Assembly (NCBI RefSeq): GCF_000699445.3
Contig: NC_067198.1
Span: forward strand, 38,787,523 to 38,851,522
Direction: 5' to 3'
DNA from: Schistosoma haematobium
Taxonomy: Eukaryota; Platyhelminthes; Trematoda; Strigeidida; Schistosomatidae
Length of the DNA: 64,000 nucleotides
The first letter of the stretch is position 1; every line of letters begins with the position of its first letter. The position numbers and the translations under genes were made by a program. Below, one piece after another: positions 47,654 to 58,590 of the stretch. The notes under the pieces were generated by a model that had not been told where the DNA came from, ran no database searches, and worked only from the letters and a program-made list of their open reading frames with translations.

Positions 47654-50600
47654 AATATTATCAATGTATTATAAAAGAAATCGGTTCTATGTAATGCTTG
47701 TTAATCAGTGCAGGTACATCCAGCTGACGAGTCCCAAATAGGACGAAACGTGCGTTCTGGTTTCCACTGCTAGCTACTATCCATCTTTGCTGAAAAAGCT
47801 TGTGACTTAAGTTTTTATTGAGGCGATCCTACAGGATGCACATATGCCAACATGAGACTAAATAACAGTGGGAAGATACAAGTAAAACAACACCAAGTGA
47901 AGGTACAATCTATTCAAATTACATAGTGTATTTGTTAAATCTCACAATTATATTCCTTAATTTGAATATGAATCTTGTTAATAATCAGTAACTTGTTTAA
48001 TTTTATATAGTAATAGATAGAAATAGTGTAGATGATTAAGTAATATAAACGATTGAAATTACATTTGTACCACTTTTACAATACAATACATGCATAGGAT
48101 GTTAAAATTCATCAGATATAATTAAAACATTAGCATAGGAAATATGTTTGTTGCTTTTTATGACCAACCTGTTGATAGCGATATACAAGATAAGAAAAGT
48201 TAATGATAAGTTTATAAGTATATTCAACTAAGAACAGCGACTTTCAATATGAATTGGTTGGTTACCATATAAAGTCATGATGAAGCATTTTACACTAAAT
48301 AATTAAAATCTCAAAAAATCCCTAGTCAGTCACTCAGCTACAATGTACCACCAGGCACGTATGTACATCGGTCCAAGTTACAACACCTCATCAGCACAAT
48401 AAAATGAATACCGAATTCATAGAAGTAGTTACTTTAATGATAGTAATATATAAAAGAAAGATTGTGTATAAGGATATAATACAAGAAGAAAGAATTAGTT
48501 CGCAGAAAGGTAAAAAGCATTTTCAATCTCACGGTTTAAGGGAAGATAAAGAGTGCATACACCTACGTCATTGTGATCGATTCTGAGCCATGTCACCAAG
48601 AGTCTCCAACTATTGGTTACGATGGCCGCACAGATCCCAACCAAGTAGTCTGCATCTACCAACATGGCTCAGACTAGAAGTTATTGACTTCAAGGACTGA
48701 TATCAAGTGTTATTTTGGCCACCCCTAACTTACTTCCAGCCGTCTTCAACACTATTCAACATTGTTCGTCTTGGTAATCAATGTTCAGTCATACGTAACA
48801 CGTGAACCAATCATCTCAGTCGATGTTGACTTACAACCTCATCAACTGATTTACCATCATTCCCTATTACGCTCCGTCTAACCACACTATTACTTACTCG
48901 ATGATCCTAGTAAATGTGAGCTATATTTCTAAAACATCTATGATCCCCATTAACAAGTAAATACCAGTTTATTAATATTTCATTCATTGCATAATTATAT
49001 ACTTAAATAATGAATAGATTAAATCTTACGAATTAGTAATAATAATAATAACCTCATGCATCATGCTATTCAATTAATTTATGGAAAGAAGAGACCTTAT
49101 GCTTGTTTGTTTGCCTTTTATTCATTAGAATGAATATTAGTATTATTATTCTTCTTCTTCTTCGAAAAAGCAAAAATGCGTATAGCAATTGATAAACAAA
49201 TAAAAAGCACACATTGTTTCATAGAATTAAATAATGGACAATAGAAAAAAGAAAGATTAAAGCAAATAGAATATTGTTGTAAAGTATTTTCATGATATTC
49301 TAGATCCATTTGTCTTGTGTACTGAAGCACACTTTCATGATCATCGTTAAAATAATACACACAATAAACTAAATCAATAAATAATGAAGATATAAACAAT
49401 CTAGGAACTGGTATAAATCAATATTGACTTAAATGATCAACTATCATATTAGTTATGATAAAAGAGAAAATACTAAAAGGAAGAGAAGATTGTAAGTAAT
49501 CTGAACTATCATCTTGACAATATTCGAAAAAGAGCTTGAACCTTACTTTACGGATCAAATTAATAGTCAATGATCTTAGGGAGTAATGTTTCTTGGAAAC
49601 GTTTTCTGAGTAAGATTACTCATTGAAACAAACGACAGTTGTATACATATAAAATGAAATATAGTTTAACTCATAATTATTTTCTATGCTTAAATTTATA
49701 TTAGTTAAGATATCAGAAGTATCTTATTCTTTTTTTTCAAATGTCAAGTAGATAATACATAATAACTTTATTATTTACTGGTTAGTAGAGGGATTTTCAT
49801 ATTTATTCGATATCTTTTAAAAATCATTAACATTTATATTTATGAGATTAGATGGTGGTTGGAGGTAGTCAACAGGAAACCCTGGACCCAAGTTTCGTGC
49901 TACTAAGAAGGACTTGACACATATGACATTAATCACCACCCAGTGATCAATCAATTGTGATTATGTCTCAGTCCTACAGGAGGTCAATCACGGCCCGGAT
50001 AGCCTAGTGGTAAGGTCTCTGACTGTGAGGCTGGGTAACACAGGATCAGATCCGTCAGAGAGCACCAGTTCCCTTAAGATTACAGGTACACCTTGCTGAC
50101 GAATGCCAAGTAGCACGAAACCTGAGTTCAGGGTTTCCTGTTGACTACCTCCAACCACCATCTCATCTCAACATAGTGCACGAAATGTCGAGTCACCTAG
50201 ACTGGTGGCCACATTACAACTTGGTCGATGGTAATTCAATCTGCACTAAGAAGGACTTGACACATATGATATTGATCACAACCCATTGATCAATCAATTG
50301 TGAGTTAATATTCATTTTATGATATTATTGTATCATATGATTCTTTAAAAGTGAATAAAACAGAAATAGAAACATTTCATACTAGCAATTGCGTAACTCA
50401 TAACTATTACTTAATGAATTTTTAGTGAAGACAGTAAATAAATCATGCAATGATCTTTCATTAAAATGGGAACATGCATTTATAAAGAAACAAAAACATG
50501 CACATTGTTCATGTTAAATACGTAATCATAATATTTTTCATTGAATAGTGTATTCATTTGTTTGAATTGCTCAAATACATATAACTAATAAAAGTTGAAA

Positions 50601-50959
50601 AATTAATATCAGCGATGTAAAATGATTTCATCAATTGATAAGCATTATTATTAACGTGCATTAGAGATATTCTTAACCGACACACACATATATATATTTA
50701 TATACGTGTGGTTTCAGGGATTATACATATATGTAGGCATAGAGAGATATATATAAAGATATAATTATCTCTCTTAATTCAAGTGTTCTTTGCAAAAATT
50801 CAACATTCGAAATGCTTTTGTACGGTAAGAATAATCATGAACTTACTGCTCTTCATCTCTACATACCGATAATATAACGAATTCATTTGAGAGAGGAATA
50901 GGAGGAATTAAAATGGAATGATGCATTTAAACAAACATACAAACGTAAATAATAATAAT

Positions 50960-51015
<56 letters not shown>

Positions 51016-54000
51016 TTATGCGTTTGTCAAAGAAATTAGTTGTAGTAAATATGAATCTTTATAGGGTACAATGGTTAATACAATAAATCAGCTACATTTG
51101 ATGATGAAGGGAAATAAATAAAGACAACAAGACCAAACATTTTATGAAATCAAATGATAACAATACAATTATTAAATATACAATGAAATTTTAACATTAC
51201 ACAAGTAGCAACAAATTGTAATAGACTAACTGTGATCATATTGTTTATCATTATCTTTTGTGCCGAAAAGGTGAGAATTCTGTGGAATCGTTATAATTCC
51301 TTTAAATTATAATTTAATAATTGAATTTATGAGTCAACTGAAACTAGACCACTATGGAAAACCTGGAAGCACTGAATGGCCGTTTTGTCCAAATGTGGAA
51401 CTCCTCAGCAGTATGTATTCACGATCCCACCCCACGAGATTCGAACATAGGGCCTATCAGTCTCGCGCGTGAACGCTTAACCTCTAGACCACTGAGCCGG
51501 TCGACATCCAACGGTACTAATGTTTTACTTCAATGAAGTCACGAAAAAGCGCTACCGTCCACTATTGTCTTAAGTGAGTTACTATCTCACAACAGACCTG
51601 GTCGAACTCCACTGGTCACGGCTTCTCACCAGAACTTCAGGAAACAACTCTTGGAGACAGTCACTGCTGTGGAGTCCCATACTAGGATGAAATGTCTGTC
51701 CAGTACATTCACGTTTTCCATGTTGTTCTAGCTTAAATTGACTCAAGAATTCAATTATTAAATTACTACAATCTCCACAAAACCCCTGTTTGATTATAAT
51801 ATAATATATTATTCAGTGAGAGACTAGTCTTTAACTTCTATGTCGAAAAACATTTGAAAGTTAAGTACCTTCAAGAATGAGTGATTATCAAAACATTCTC
51901 AGAATTTCCATAGAGACATCAGACTACTTTCAACCAATAACTCTAGATTTTTTTATTATTGCTGTCTCATAATTCATTACTAAATCAAATACAATGATTC
52001 CTATTGAAATGATTTGATACATTATAATTTCATTTATAAGGAATTCATGTTACGAAACTAAGTTCAAAGCAACTTTCTGATGAATAATTTTAAACAGAGT
52101 TTTAAGACAATTATATTATTCTGTAAAGAAAATCATTTTCTTAAAAATGTTGTTCCTTCAAGGGTGTGACTATAATTTATGGACGAACCAATCACGTATA
52201 AAATAACACGTCTCGGATTTTGGCGCGAAATTCACTCATCCATTCGGATAAATAGAGTTTTGTCATTATAGCTGATGTCAGTTCGTGATGAAAACCCTAA
52301 ATCTTATTCTTAACCGTAATCATCAACTGCAAATTATAATTATAATTCCATACACAGGTTTATAACCCTTATTTAGTCCTAGTTATTAGGTGGACACTCT
52401 CAAAGTCAGTCCAGAGTCGCTCAAAGGTCGTCCATAAATTATAGTCTCACCTATTTTTTCCTTTTCAAAACCGATTTTATTTCGTTTAGTAACTAACTGA
52501 ATATTTTTCTATAATGATTAGTATTCTTAAATGTATCCTCAATCAATAAACTTTAATTTTAATTCTTCTAAACATTTTCAATAGTTCTTTGATAGATTTC
52601 GATAGATCACTATTTGAATTGTTACTTCATAAAAGAGATTGTATACGGTTACTGTAAAACTAAGATGATATTAGCTTATTCTATGGTGTGAGCTACTTAT
52701 ATCCACATAAGTAGTATATAACGATGGTCAGACATAGAATGTATTTCAGTGGAAGATCGAAAGGGAAAGAACGGGAACGAAAAGCAATTGCTATGAAAAT
52801 GCATGAACATGGAAATCTGAGACGATGGACTGATATTTTTCAAATTAACTATTTACTATATGGTTCTCAGATTTTAGTGAGATGTTCTGTAAGTTTGTGC
52901 TTCATTACATTTGATTGTCCCACTTATCTTCTTGTTCACTAAGATTCCATTATCTATTTAAATTATTTAGTAACTAATGTAAACATTAGATAAGACTGCA
53001 AAAGAAGAGAATCCCTACTAGTAAGAAAATATTTACATTGAATTTGTTATACAGTATACATTTGTATAATTTCTAACAAATATGTTTAATTTCCTTGTTA
53101 AATAACTTATCAACACTGAAATCCTGTTTCAATAGATGATCTTGATTGTGTGACTTCTAATTGTCATTATCGAATGTTAAATGGCTTATATAACTAATAT
53201 GCTACTGATGATGAAACAGAATTATTGTGCGTGTGTGTGTATGGGTGTAAATGAATCATTTAATAAAGAAAGAATCAATACGAACTTTCGCCTAAATATG
53301 ATCGAATAGTTTCACAGTATTTGGGAGCTGAGTTAATGTGAGACATTAAAGATGAAGAATGTATTTGTAAAATCTCAATAATTTTGATGTTTGATTATAT
53401 TTCCTTGAAAAAGCTTGAACCAGATTGCCAGGCGAAACGTTGGATTTACTTCGAAATTCATTCGCTGAGATTTTACAAATACATTCTTCTTCTTTAATGT
53501 TTCAAGAAAAAACTATTTCTGCTTATTACTTGTGTATTCTTAGTCAAAAAACCAGTTAAGAATTCGTGGGTTTATTAATTACGATATGTTATTATGGACT
53601 GTTATGTTCACCTTTTTTTGTTCACCAGGTTTATAAAATGTATCATTGGTTAGTGATTTTAATTTATCAGTGCCGAGAAAACCTAAATCACATATTTCAT
53701 TTAATATGAATCAGGAAATAAATTAGCGTTACGTTGTCTCTGTAAAATAAGTTAATCATTCTTACTCCATTAGGAATAGTCATCGTTCCATACAAACATC
53801 CGGTATCTTTTCATAGAATTCCATTTACATGTATAATATTGAACATTCACGAAGCATTAGTCTTATTCGTATTACCCGGTAATACAAGATACAATACGTT
53901 AATATAATGGAGTTAATATCGACTAATAACTAATGATGGAACTAGTGTAATTGAAATATTTGTTTGCATATAACTCAAAATTAGTTAATCAGTATGATAT

Positions 54001-57000
54001 TTAAACATGTTGATAACATGTGTAGAATCTACATTTCATAAGTTCACCGATTGAATCTATTTATAGAATAAGTTTTCTGTTTACTTCAATAGATATTAGG
54101 AAATAGTAATTTCTTCATATAACGACTTCCCAGGACATAGTGGGTTGGAGAATGCTGGTCGGCGGCCTATGCTCCATTAAGAGTAACAGGTGTAAGTAAG
54201 TAATAACGGCTTATTCTAAGTACTTATCCATAGTAGATAGATAAATACTGATAGTCACTTAAAAAGATGATCAAAAACAGAATAAAAGTATAAATTTTAG
54301 TTAGATAAAACATAAAAATTACATCATTATGAAGTGGTGTTTTCACCAGATAACCGACCTTCTACAAGACTTTATCATTTATTTTATGAGACATGATTTT
54401 GTTGACTTAAATCAACCTCATACATAGTAAATCTTCCAAAGTCATGGATGATTTATCATATATAAATTATTCATTCATGTTTCCATATATACTAAAGTTG
54501 AATGATGTATCAGGAATGTGTTAATAACTAACTCTGAAAAGAATCTTTCTACGATAAAATACGGATAGATGCAATTTGTTAATCATTACCAATAGATATT
54601 TCTTATAAACTCTTTCAATAATGAACAGAAAATTACTCAACAAAGTCAAGGTATTTTCATGTCAGATAGGCATGCTTTAAGGTGGAGAACTTTTTTAAAT
54701 GGGAAGAAAGAGATTATTTTTGGGTTGCAGGGCAAAAAACAACACAACCTAACACGAATACTTAATACAATAATTAAACAGAATCTTTTTTTTGTTGTTG
54801 GTAGGTATACATTCATCAACCAAAATTTTTTTCACCATGTATAAACATACATACATTTACACATATTTGTTCATTTTATGGGAAGTGAAATAAAGAAAAA
54901 AAAGGGTGGGATAGGTAGTAGATGATGAAAATCAAGTATTTAACGTACTTGGGAATGAATGCTGGAGATGGTTGTGGGCTAATGGTAGTAATAATAAAAG
55001 TAGATAGATGATGAACAGTTGTTAACTAGTAATACGTGTGACAGGAGATCAACAAAATTTTTGTTTATGTATAAATAATTACATTAAAATAAATATATGG
55101 TAAACGTTGCCAAAAAGGGCAAATCAATTGATTTCTTCAACCTTCTAACAAATAAAAATACTAAGTAACACGGGGTAATTGTAAAAGACCCGATACTTCC
55201 TTACAGATTCAAACCTATTTCACCCAATACCGTAGTTATCGATAATACTTCAAAACTCTTCATTTGATAGAAACTTATCAGTAATAGGGATCAGATAGTT
55301 TCTCGTTGGATAATGCACAGTAATTATTTGGGATAAAAACTAAGATGCGAAATAAAAGGTATCAGTTAATTAATTTTTTGTCCCTTATAGTTTCCTTCAT
55401 CATAAATCATTAACTTCATATACATTATAATAGTCAATGTTAATAATCTTAAGGTTTACAAAATCAATGATCAACATAAATTCTTACTGAATAAAGTTTT
55501 AAAAAAAAATTGATTTTCAATAGTTCAAAAGAGTTTCTAGAAAGTTCATGTCTTACAGTTAATATTTATTGAAATCTATCTATGCTCTAAGCATTTGTAG
55601 CCTCAAAAGTGCTTACAACAAATCTTTGAAGGTCAAACACTTGTTGTACTCCACTGTTGTATTTCGGTTATAATTAACCCCATAACATGTCAGTTACATC
55701 ATTTTAATAGATTGCTAATAAGTTATTTATGTGTTAAAAATGAAGACAAGTACTAACTTATTTTTATTTAAATGTTAATGCTTATCATATTCTGACTATC
55801 ACATCGGAATCATTCCTTCTATGTTAAATCAATCTACAATGTAATATACTGGATTTAGTGTTTGGTGAGTAAATTCAATCGATCATAAGTCCTACATTTA
55901 GATTTAATATTTGCTAATACTCAACCATCTTCTCAAAATGAGTTCTTCCCTAAATAAATTTGATTTCCTTCAATTAATAAATATCTCTAAATAGTAAACG
56001 AACTACCGACTATATTCCTGTTTTATGGCATGTTGTTGAGTCGACTTTCTGTACAAAAACGAACCTTGGAGTAAAGTGTTTCTCTCATACTTTGTGTCTT
56101 CTTTCTGGTGTTCAGGTTGCTGTATAGTTCTAGCGTGCGGGTTATCAGAATAGCTTAGAAACGAATATAGCGTCCAATCAGCAAGACATAACACATGTAA
56201 TGCTATTAGTATTCTTTAATCTTCTCTTCAAATTTGATTATGTCTATCATTTATGACTATACACTAAAGTAGGCATCATTAGTGAATATAAAATATCAGT
56301 TCTAATGATTTAGCAATTTACAAAACTTTTCTATTATGAAGTAAATTTAGATAGTTTAATATGCCCCGTTGAAAAAAACTCTGGATTTAGTTTTGTATTA
56401 GCTTTAGAAAATATTATAATATCATATTTGGTCAGCTTTTACAAAACCCTAACAATCATTGAAAGTAATTATCAGTAATTTACTTTCATTCTATATGAAA
56501 TTGATTTATATAGTGTCATAAAGATAAGTCTAGTTTCAAATTTATGAAACGAATGGCTTGGTAGTTAATCATCTATCTTTACATTATAAAAGCTTTCTAT
56601 ATAAACGATTTTCATCGTTACAATGTCGTTCATAATTGAGTTTTAAGTCAGTCACATGTTCAATCATTAAAAATAAGAGACTCAACATAATTTCACCTAA
56701 CTACATCTCTAACACAACTAGGCTTATACTTCTTCAAGGCATAAACTTACTTACTCACTTAAACCTGTTACCCCTCGTGGAGGAGCATAGGCTGCTCACC
56801 AGGGCTCTCCTGTCCTGGGTATAAACTTGAGTTACGCTAAATGGTATTGATTAGGTTTACTTCCACATGAAGCTATATTTTAAGTTTGTATCCAATGTAA
56901 AATTAAAACCTTAGTTATGAAACAATCTAGATGAAGAAACTTTATACCATCCAAAAAATTAGATCCGTTTATGATAACAAAGAAAACAAAAATGTCGTTT

Positions 57001-57064
57001 GAATATGTAATTTTTAGGTTGATTTCACTTTACTTATTACCTACCTCTGTTCATCGTCTGACAT
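38105..57064 (-). CDS. tnt: Troponin T, ten coding exons, 319 aa
   Basis: Exons: 57064-57045, 50858-50847, 47550-47514, 47434-47318, 46489-46403, 44971-44840, 42127-41903, 40200-40160, 38496-38433, 38329-38105. All have GT donors and AG acceptors with matching phases, summing to 960 nt. The N-terminus is acidic (MSDDEQRDEEHEDG). A long Glu/Arg-rich helical region follows (residues about 25-125), then RPNFVITKKGPG. Next comes the conserved troponin-T coiled segment (FNADQLKNKAKELHDLICRL, then YDLSQRFTRQSYD), which pairs with troponin I. The C-terminus has YSQYERVKDPRSFKDRR and a Gly/Ala-rich end. The protein links the troponin complex to tropomyosin in muscle thin filaments. The length is typical of invertebrate troponin T without the long poly-Glu tail of arthropods. 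Large repeat-filled introns could hide further alternative microexons. An upstream 5' UTR exon is possible, since an acceptor-like CTAG precedes the start. Confidence 0.93.
38433..38496 (-). CDS. tnt: Troponin T exon 9
   Basis: 64 nt: completes a split Gly, then GKAKAITNAPDPLAAKFSGI and P before donor GTAAGT. Confidence 0.9.
38600..38950. repeat. Family B SINE, inverted composite in troponin T intron 9-8
   Basis: A complete reverse copy (38600-38835) is joined to a forward hammerhead-plus-tail segment (38838-38950, ctgaagagtcccatac ... ataacagcc). The outer ends are inverse complements (agttgaattcatgagtca and tgaattcaact), so the composite looks like a terminal-inverted-repeat element. Confidence 0.8.
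39268..39323. repeat. (AT)n microsatellite
   Basis: Uninterrupted TA repeat of about 28 units. Confidence 0.95.
39620..40085 (+). mobile_element. Non-LTR retrotransposon-derived non-coding fragment
   Basis: GC-rich island (about 460 bp) in an AT-rich intron, from tcttgacgacctgggagcg to agcttcggtcgggaatcac. It has the look of a LINE untranslated region, but no protein motif is present and I do not recognise the family. Confidence 0.45.
40160..40200 (-). CDS. tnt: Troponin T exon 8
   Basis: 41 nt between TTTTTTAG and donor GTAAAT. Encodes MQELAERARQINK and the first two bases of a Gly codon. Confidence 0.88.
40430..41095 (+). pseudogene. Penelope-like element reverse transcriptase fragment
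   Basis: Antisense in troponin T intron 7. Frame 1 holds CRPDKGAGIFLMDRLDY (near 40515), the N-terminal RT signature of Penelope-like elements. After a frameshift, 40589-41020 holds KLYRLPKVYKNNVPLLPKVD and LDVTSLFTNVPL, the latter being the palm block with the first catalytic Asp. The sequence degenerates after TNVPL, so the YxDD and GIY-YIG endonuclease regions are absent. Schistosomes are known to carry the Penelope-like element Cercyon, the likely source family. Confidence 0.82.
41275..41730 (+). mobile_element. Complete family B unit: retrozyme-like SINE with 9-bp duplication
   Basis: 456 bp flanked by TTAAACTAG (41266-41274 and 41731-41739). It starts CC then CAGTGCTTCCAGG, the bases that follow the hammerhead cleavage site in sibling copies. 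It ends with a near-identical 56-bp tail after its own hammerhead (about 41628-41680), giving direct terminal repeats. tRNA-like boxes at about 41557 and 41598. Its hammerhead core is mutated (CCGAGGA, ATGAAAT), so this copy is probably inactive. Confidence 0.82.
41903..42127 (-). CDS. tnt: Troponin T exon 7 (core helical domain)
   Basis: 75 codons, phase 0 at both ends: AQETEEEKKEEVTKS to RQSYD, donor GTAATT. The most diagnostic exon (NADQLKNKAKELHDLICRLE). Confidence 0.93.
42232..42360 (+). mobile_element. RTE 5'-leader-only copy
   Basis: Aligns with 18340-18470 of the full RTE, starting at the same base (actccgcctg) and stopping at an A-run (ccagaaaaaaaa). Nothing of the protein-coding part follows. 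Flanks atggtggaaa and atgtggtagaa are only loosely similar. Confidence 0.75.
42600..42800 (+). repeat. Hairpin repeat family D
   Basis: Forward copy: gctacttatgttgacagata, then taagtagtatataacacc and an A/G-rich body to about 42800. Confidence 0.65.
43233..43630 (-). mobile_element. LINE 3' end with (TAA)n tail
   Basis: On the minus strand a sequence ending gaataaagctga runs into a (TAA)14-like tail (43233-43275), as in CR1/jockey-type LINE 3' ends. No protein motif recognised, so the family is uncertain. Confidence 0.45.
44330..44520 (-). repeat. Hairpin repeat family D
   Basis: Reverse copy; hairpin end (ggtgttacataccacttatg) at 44456-44475, body to about 44330. Confidence 0.55.
44840..44971 (-). 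CDS. tnt: Troponin T exon 6
   Basis: 44 codons, phase 0: EERQRKKREEEQRKREERER, then KKKEWEERKNANRPNFVITK and KGPG, donor GTAAGT. Confidence 0.92.
45010..45045. repeat. Palindromic family E, right-end scrap
   Basis: ctcagagaacaaaactccat and a few flanking bases match the right arm of the 28371 copy. Confidence 0.4.
45313..45407. repeat. (AT)n microsatellite
   Basis: About 95 bp of TA repeat with two C interruptions. Confidence 0.95.
45755..46137. repeat. Family B SINE, inverted composite
   Basis: Reverse arm (45755-45885) meets a forward body beginning gtgctaactagtgactagct and reaching the tRNA-like boxes (ccagtggtctagtaggtc, gtgttcgagtcccgc). The forward copy stops before the hammerhead. 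Confidence 0.7.
46403..46489 (-). CDS. tnt: Troponin T exon 5
   Basis: 29 codons, phase 0: ERRKMEREEEEKRLAELRQI then EDQKRRAEE, donor GTAAGT. Confidence 0.9.
47318..47434 (-). CDS. tnt: Troponin T exon 4
   Basis: 39 codons, phase 0: MEAKRRKERAEEEWREYEEF then RRGEREKEEEEIRQLRERR, donor GTATGT. Confidence 0.9.
47514..47550 (-). CDS. tnt: Troponin T exon 3
   Basis: 37 nt: completes His, then EDGKSEAKIRME, donor GTAAGT. Confidence 0.88.
47601..47651. repeat. (CT)n/(AT)n compound microsatellite
   Basis: CT repeat to 47620, followed directly by TA repeat. Confidence 0.9.
47705..47905 (+). repeat. Sm-alpha SINE, 3' part with well-kept hammerhead
   Basis: Starts at the hammerhead (gcaggtacatccag) and runs through ctagctactatccatctttg and the tail ending aacaccaagtgaa. 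Confidence 0.75.
47717..47763 (+). ncRNA. Hammerhead ribozyme motif, predicted foldable
   Basis: Core CTGACGA (47724-47730), stem II GTCC/GGAC, GAAA (47745-47748), short stem III, triplet GTT with cleavage after 47756. Stem I CCAG pairs with CTGG. Type I layout as in published Sm-alpha ribozymes. Confidence 0.65.
49845..50300 (+). repeat. Family C SINE with flanking inverted arm
   Basis: Reverse arm (49850-49912) followed by a forward unit: tRNA-like head (cggcccggatagcctagtgg, ggatcagatcc), then ctgacgaatgcc ... agcacgaaacctgag. A direct repeat, aaggacttgacacatatga, lies at both 49908 and 50250, so the unit is bounded by repeats of about 50-60 bp. Confidence 0.65.
50847..50858 (-). CDS. tnt: Troponin T exon 2 (12-nt microexon)
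   Basis: AGATGAAGAGCA between TATGTAG and donor GTAAGT. Adds acidic residues D-E-E plus split Arg and His codons; phases match exons 1 and 3 exactly. Short, so supported by splice sites, frame and acidity only. Confidence 0.7.
50963..51010. repeat. (AT)n microsatellite
   Basis: TA repeat of about 24 units preceded by AAT repeats. Confidence 0.95.
51310..51790. repeat. Family B SINE, inverted composite with body
   Basis: Reverse copy (51310-51620) including the tRNA-like region and body, then a forward hammerhead-tail segment (51660-51790, ctgtggagtcccatac ... gatgaaatg). Outer ends are inverse complements (attgaatttatgagtca and tgactcaagaattcaat). Confidence 0.75.
52162..52452. repeat. 290-bp element with terminal inverted repeats (family F), copy 2
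   Basis: Ends GACTATAATTTATGGACGA and its perfect inverse complement at 52432-52449. About 90 percent similar by eye to 32431-32720. Confidence 0.75.
52685..52870 (+). repeat. Hairpin repeat family D
   Basis: Forward copy: gagctacttatatccacata, then agtagtatataacg and a diverged A/G-rich body. Confidence 0.55.
52871..54118. other. Troponin T intron 1 sequence
   Basis: No gene or recognised repeat. An inverted pair acattaaagatgaagaatg / cattcttcttctttaatgt (53343 and 53482) flanks an aaatctcaataattt / gagattttacaaat pair, giving a local hairpin of about 160 bp. Confidence 0.4.
54129..54202 (+). mobile_element. 74-bp RTE 3' end
   Basis: ggttggagaatgctggtcgg to the TAAG tail. Flanked by ATAACGACTT (54119-54128) and ATAACGGCTT (54203-54212). 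Confidence 0.85.
54213..56737. other. Troponin T intron 1 sequence
   Basis: AT-rich, no recognised gene or repeat family. Confidence 0.35.
56747..56817 (-). mobile_element. 71-bp RTE 3' end
   Basis: Reverse copy: TAAG-type tail complement, then ctcgtggaggagcataggct to tcctg. Flanks GGCATAAAC and GGTATAAAC form a near-perfect duplication. Confidence 0.8.
57045..57064 (-). CDS. tnt: Troponin T exon 1 (start)
   Basis: ATG at 57064 encodes MSDDEQ and two bases of Arg, donor GTAGGT. The acidic start is typical of troponin T. It would be too short to find without the downstream exons; frame and donor agree. Confidence 0.8.
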
Positions 57065-58214
57065 TTTGTAAGTCTAGATTAAACTTGTATTCAGAATATC
57101 GAAAGTTTCTTCACAAAAAAGATTCTGTAAATAAAGAAGAAAAATAAGCCAATATAAACATTTAGAAATATATTAAACGATTGTTTCTTGCTAATTAATG
57201 GATAGTCTCTTTAAAGAAATGATATCGATCCATGGAAATCTTGGAACATCAGAGTGAGAGAGAGACAGAGAGGTGGGATGTTCGTAGTAATTTTTACTTT
57301 ATAAATATAAAAATTACCCTATTTCAGTTTAAGTGGAAATCAACGGATAATATGAACTTGTCCTGCCAATATATTACATAGAACTATTTGATGTAAGTGG
57401 AAGAAACAAGTGTGGTTCCATAATCACCATAAAATTACTAGAAGATTTATCCATATAACCTTCACTATCAATTTCAAAAGCTAATTTAACGGTTAATGAA
57501 AAGTATTTGGATACTCGTCATGATATCATATTTCCACATTGAAATAGCATTCCTTATTGTGTTAGATAACAAATGAAATAGTCAATATCAACTTCCAAAT
57601 AATAATGCAACATTATGGATTTTCCTTCTACAATGTATCTTTCTTTGAAGTCTAGTTCAAAACAGATGTCTGACTAGAGAAATGTGAATGGTCTTCTGAT
57701 TTTTTTATCATTCAACTTGTGGAACATAACACTGTCATATCACAAAATACAAGCTTAATTCAAGTATCTTTTATGTTTCATCCTTTTGGTAAGTACTAAA
57801 CGCTTAGTAAGTATATCTATGAATTAATCATTATTTAATCATTCATCATCTATGTTCATTTATTCAATTGTCATATAACAACAACTTCAGTAGAAATTTA
57901 GTAATACTATATATTCTAAGTTTATACATCTTTCCCAAAACGGTGTTATCTAAGCCAAATCAATAATCAACAACATGCAATTATCCGAAATATACTTACT
58001 GGTAAAGAAGTATACAATAATTCAAATTTCAGTGCTGAAGTAAGAAAACTATGCTAGAATAAGTATATGATTTGAAGGTTGCTTAAAACTCAAGGATTAG
58101 TGAATATATGCTTTGTACTATGATAGGGAATACTCTTTAACACCACTATTCATCATTTCATTATGATATGTAACTGAGGTCATTTAATTATTCTTACCAA
58201 CAAAAAGAAATATT
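57065..58214. other. Upstream region of troponin T
   Basis: Expected to contain the 5' UTR and perhaps the promoter. Acceptor-like AATCTAG ends at 57074, so the transcription start may lie further away. No repeat recognised. Confidence 0.35.
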
Positions 58215-58590
58215 TCAATGGTTAAGATCATGAGTCAGTTGAAGCTAGACCACCATGGAAAACCTGGAAGCACTGGACGGCCGTCTCGTCTTATTGTGGG
58301 ACTCCTCGGCAGTGAGCATCCACGACCTCGCCCTCTACGAGATTCGAACCCTAGACCTACTGGTTTCGCGCGCGAGCTCAGTGGTTTAGTTGTTAAGCGC
58401 TCACATGCGAGACTTATAGGTCCCGGGTTCGAATCCCACGGGGCGGGATCGTGGATGCACACTTCTGAGGAGTCCCACAATAGGACGAAACGGCCATTCA
58501 GTGCTTCCAGGTTTTCCATGGTGGTCTAGCTTTAACTGATTGATGATCTTAACCATTGAAACTACTATAATATCCACAAAACCCATCTGA
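58215..58590. repeat. Family B SINE, inverted composite
   Basis: Reverse arm (58218-58375) and forward arm (58376-58590) meet inside the tRNA-like region. The forward hammerhead reads ctgaggagtccc ... ggacgaaacggcc with cleavage triplet ATT. The arms end in matching inverse complements (atggttaagatcatgagtca and gatgatcttaaccat). Confidence 0.8.

Noticed and set aside
58218..58529. 103-codon open frame on + and overlapping open frames on -
   Set aside because: They lie wholly inside an inverted SINE composite; the palindrome opens frames on both strands.
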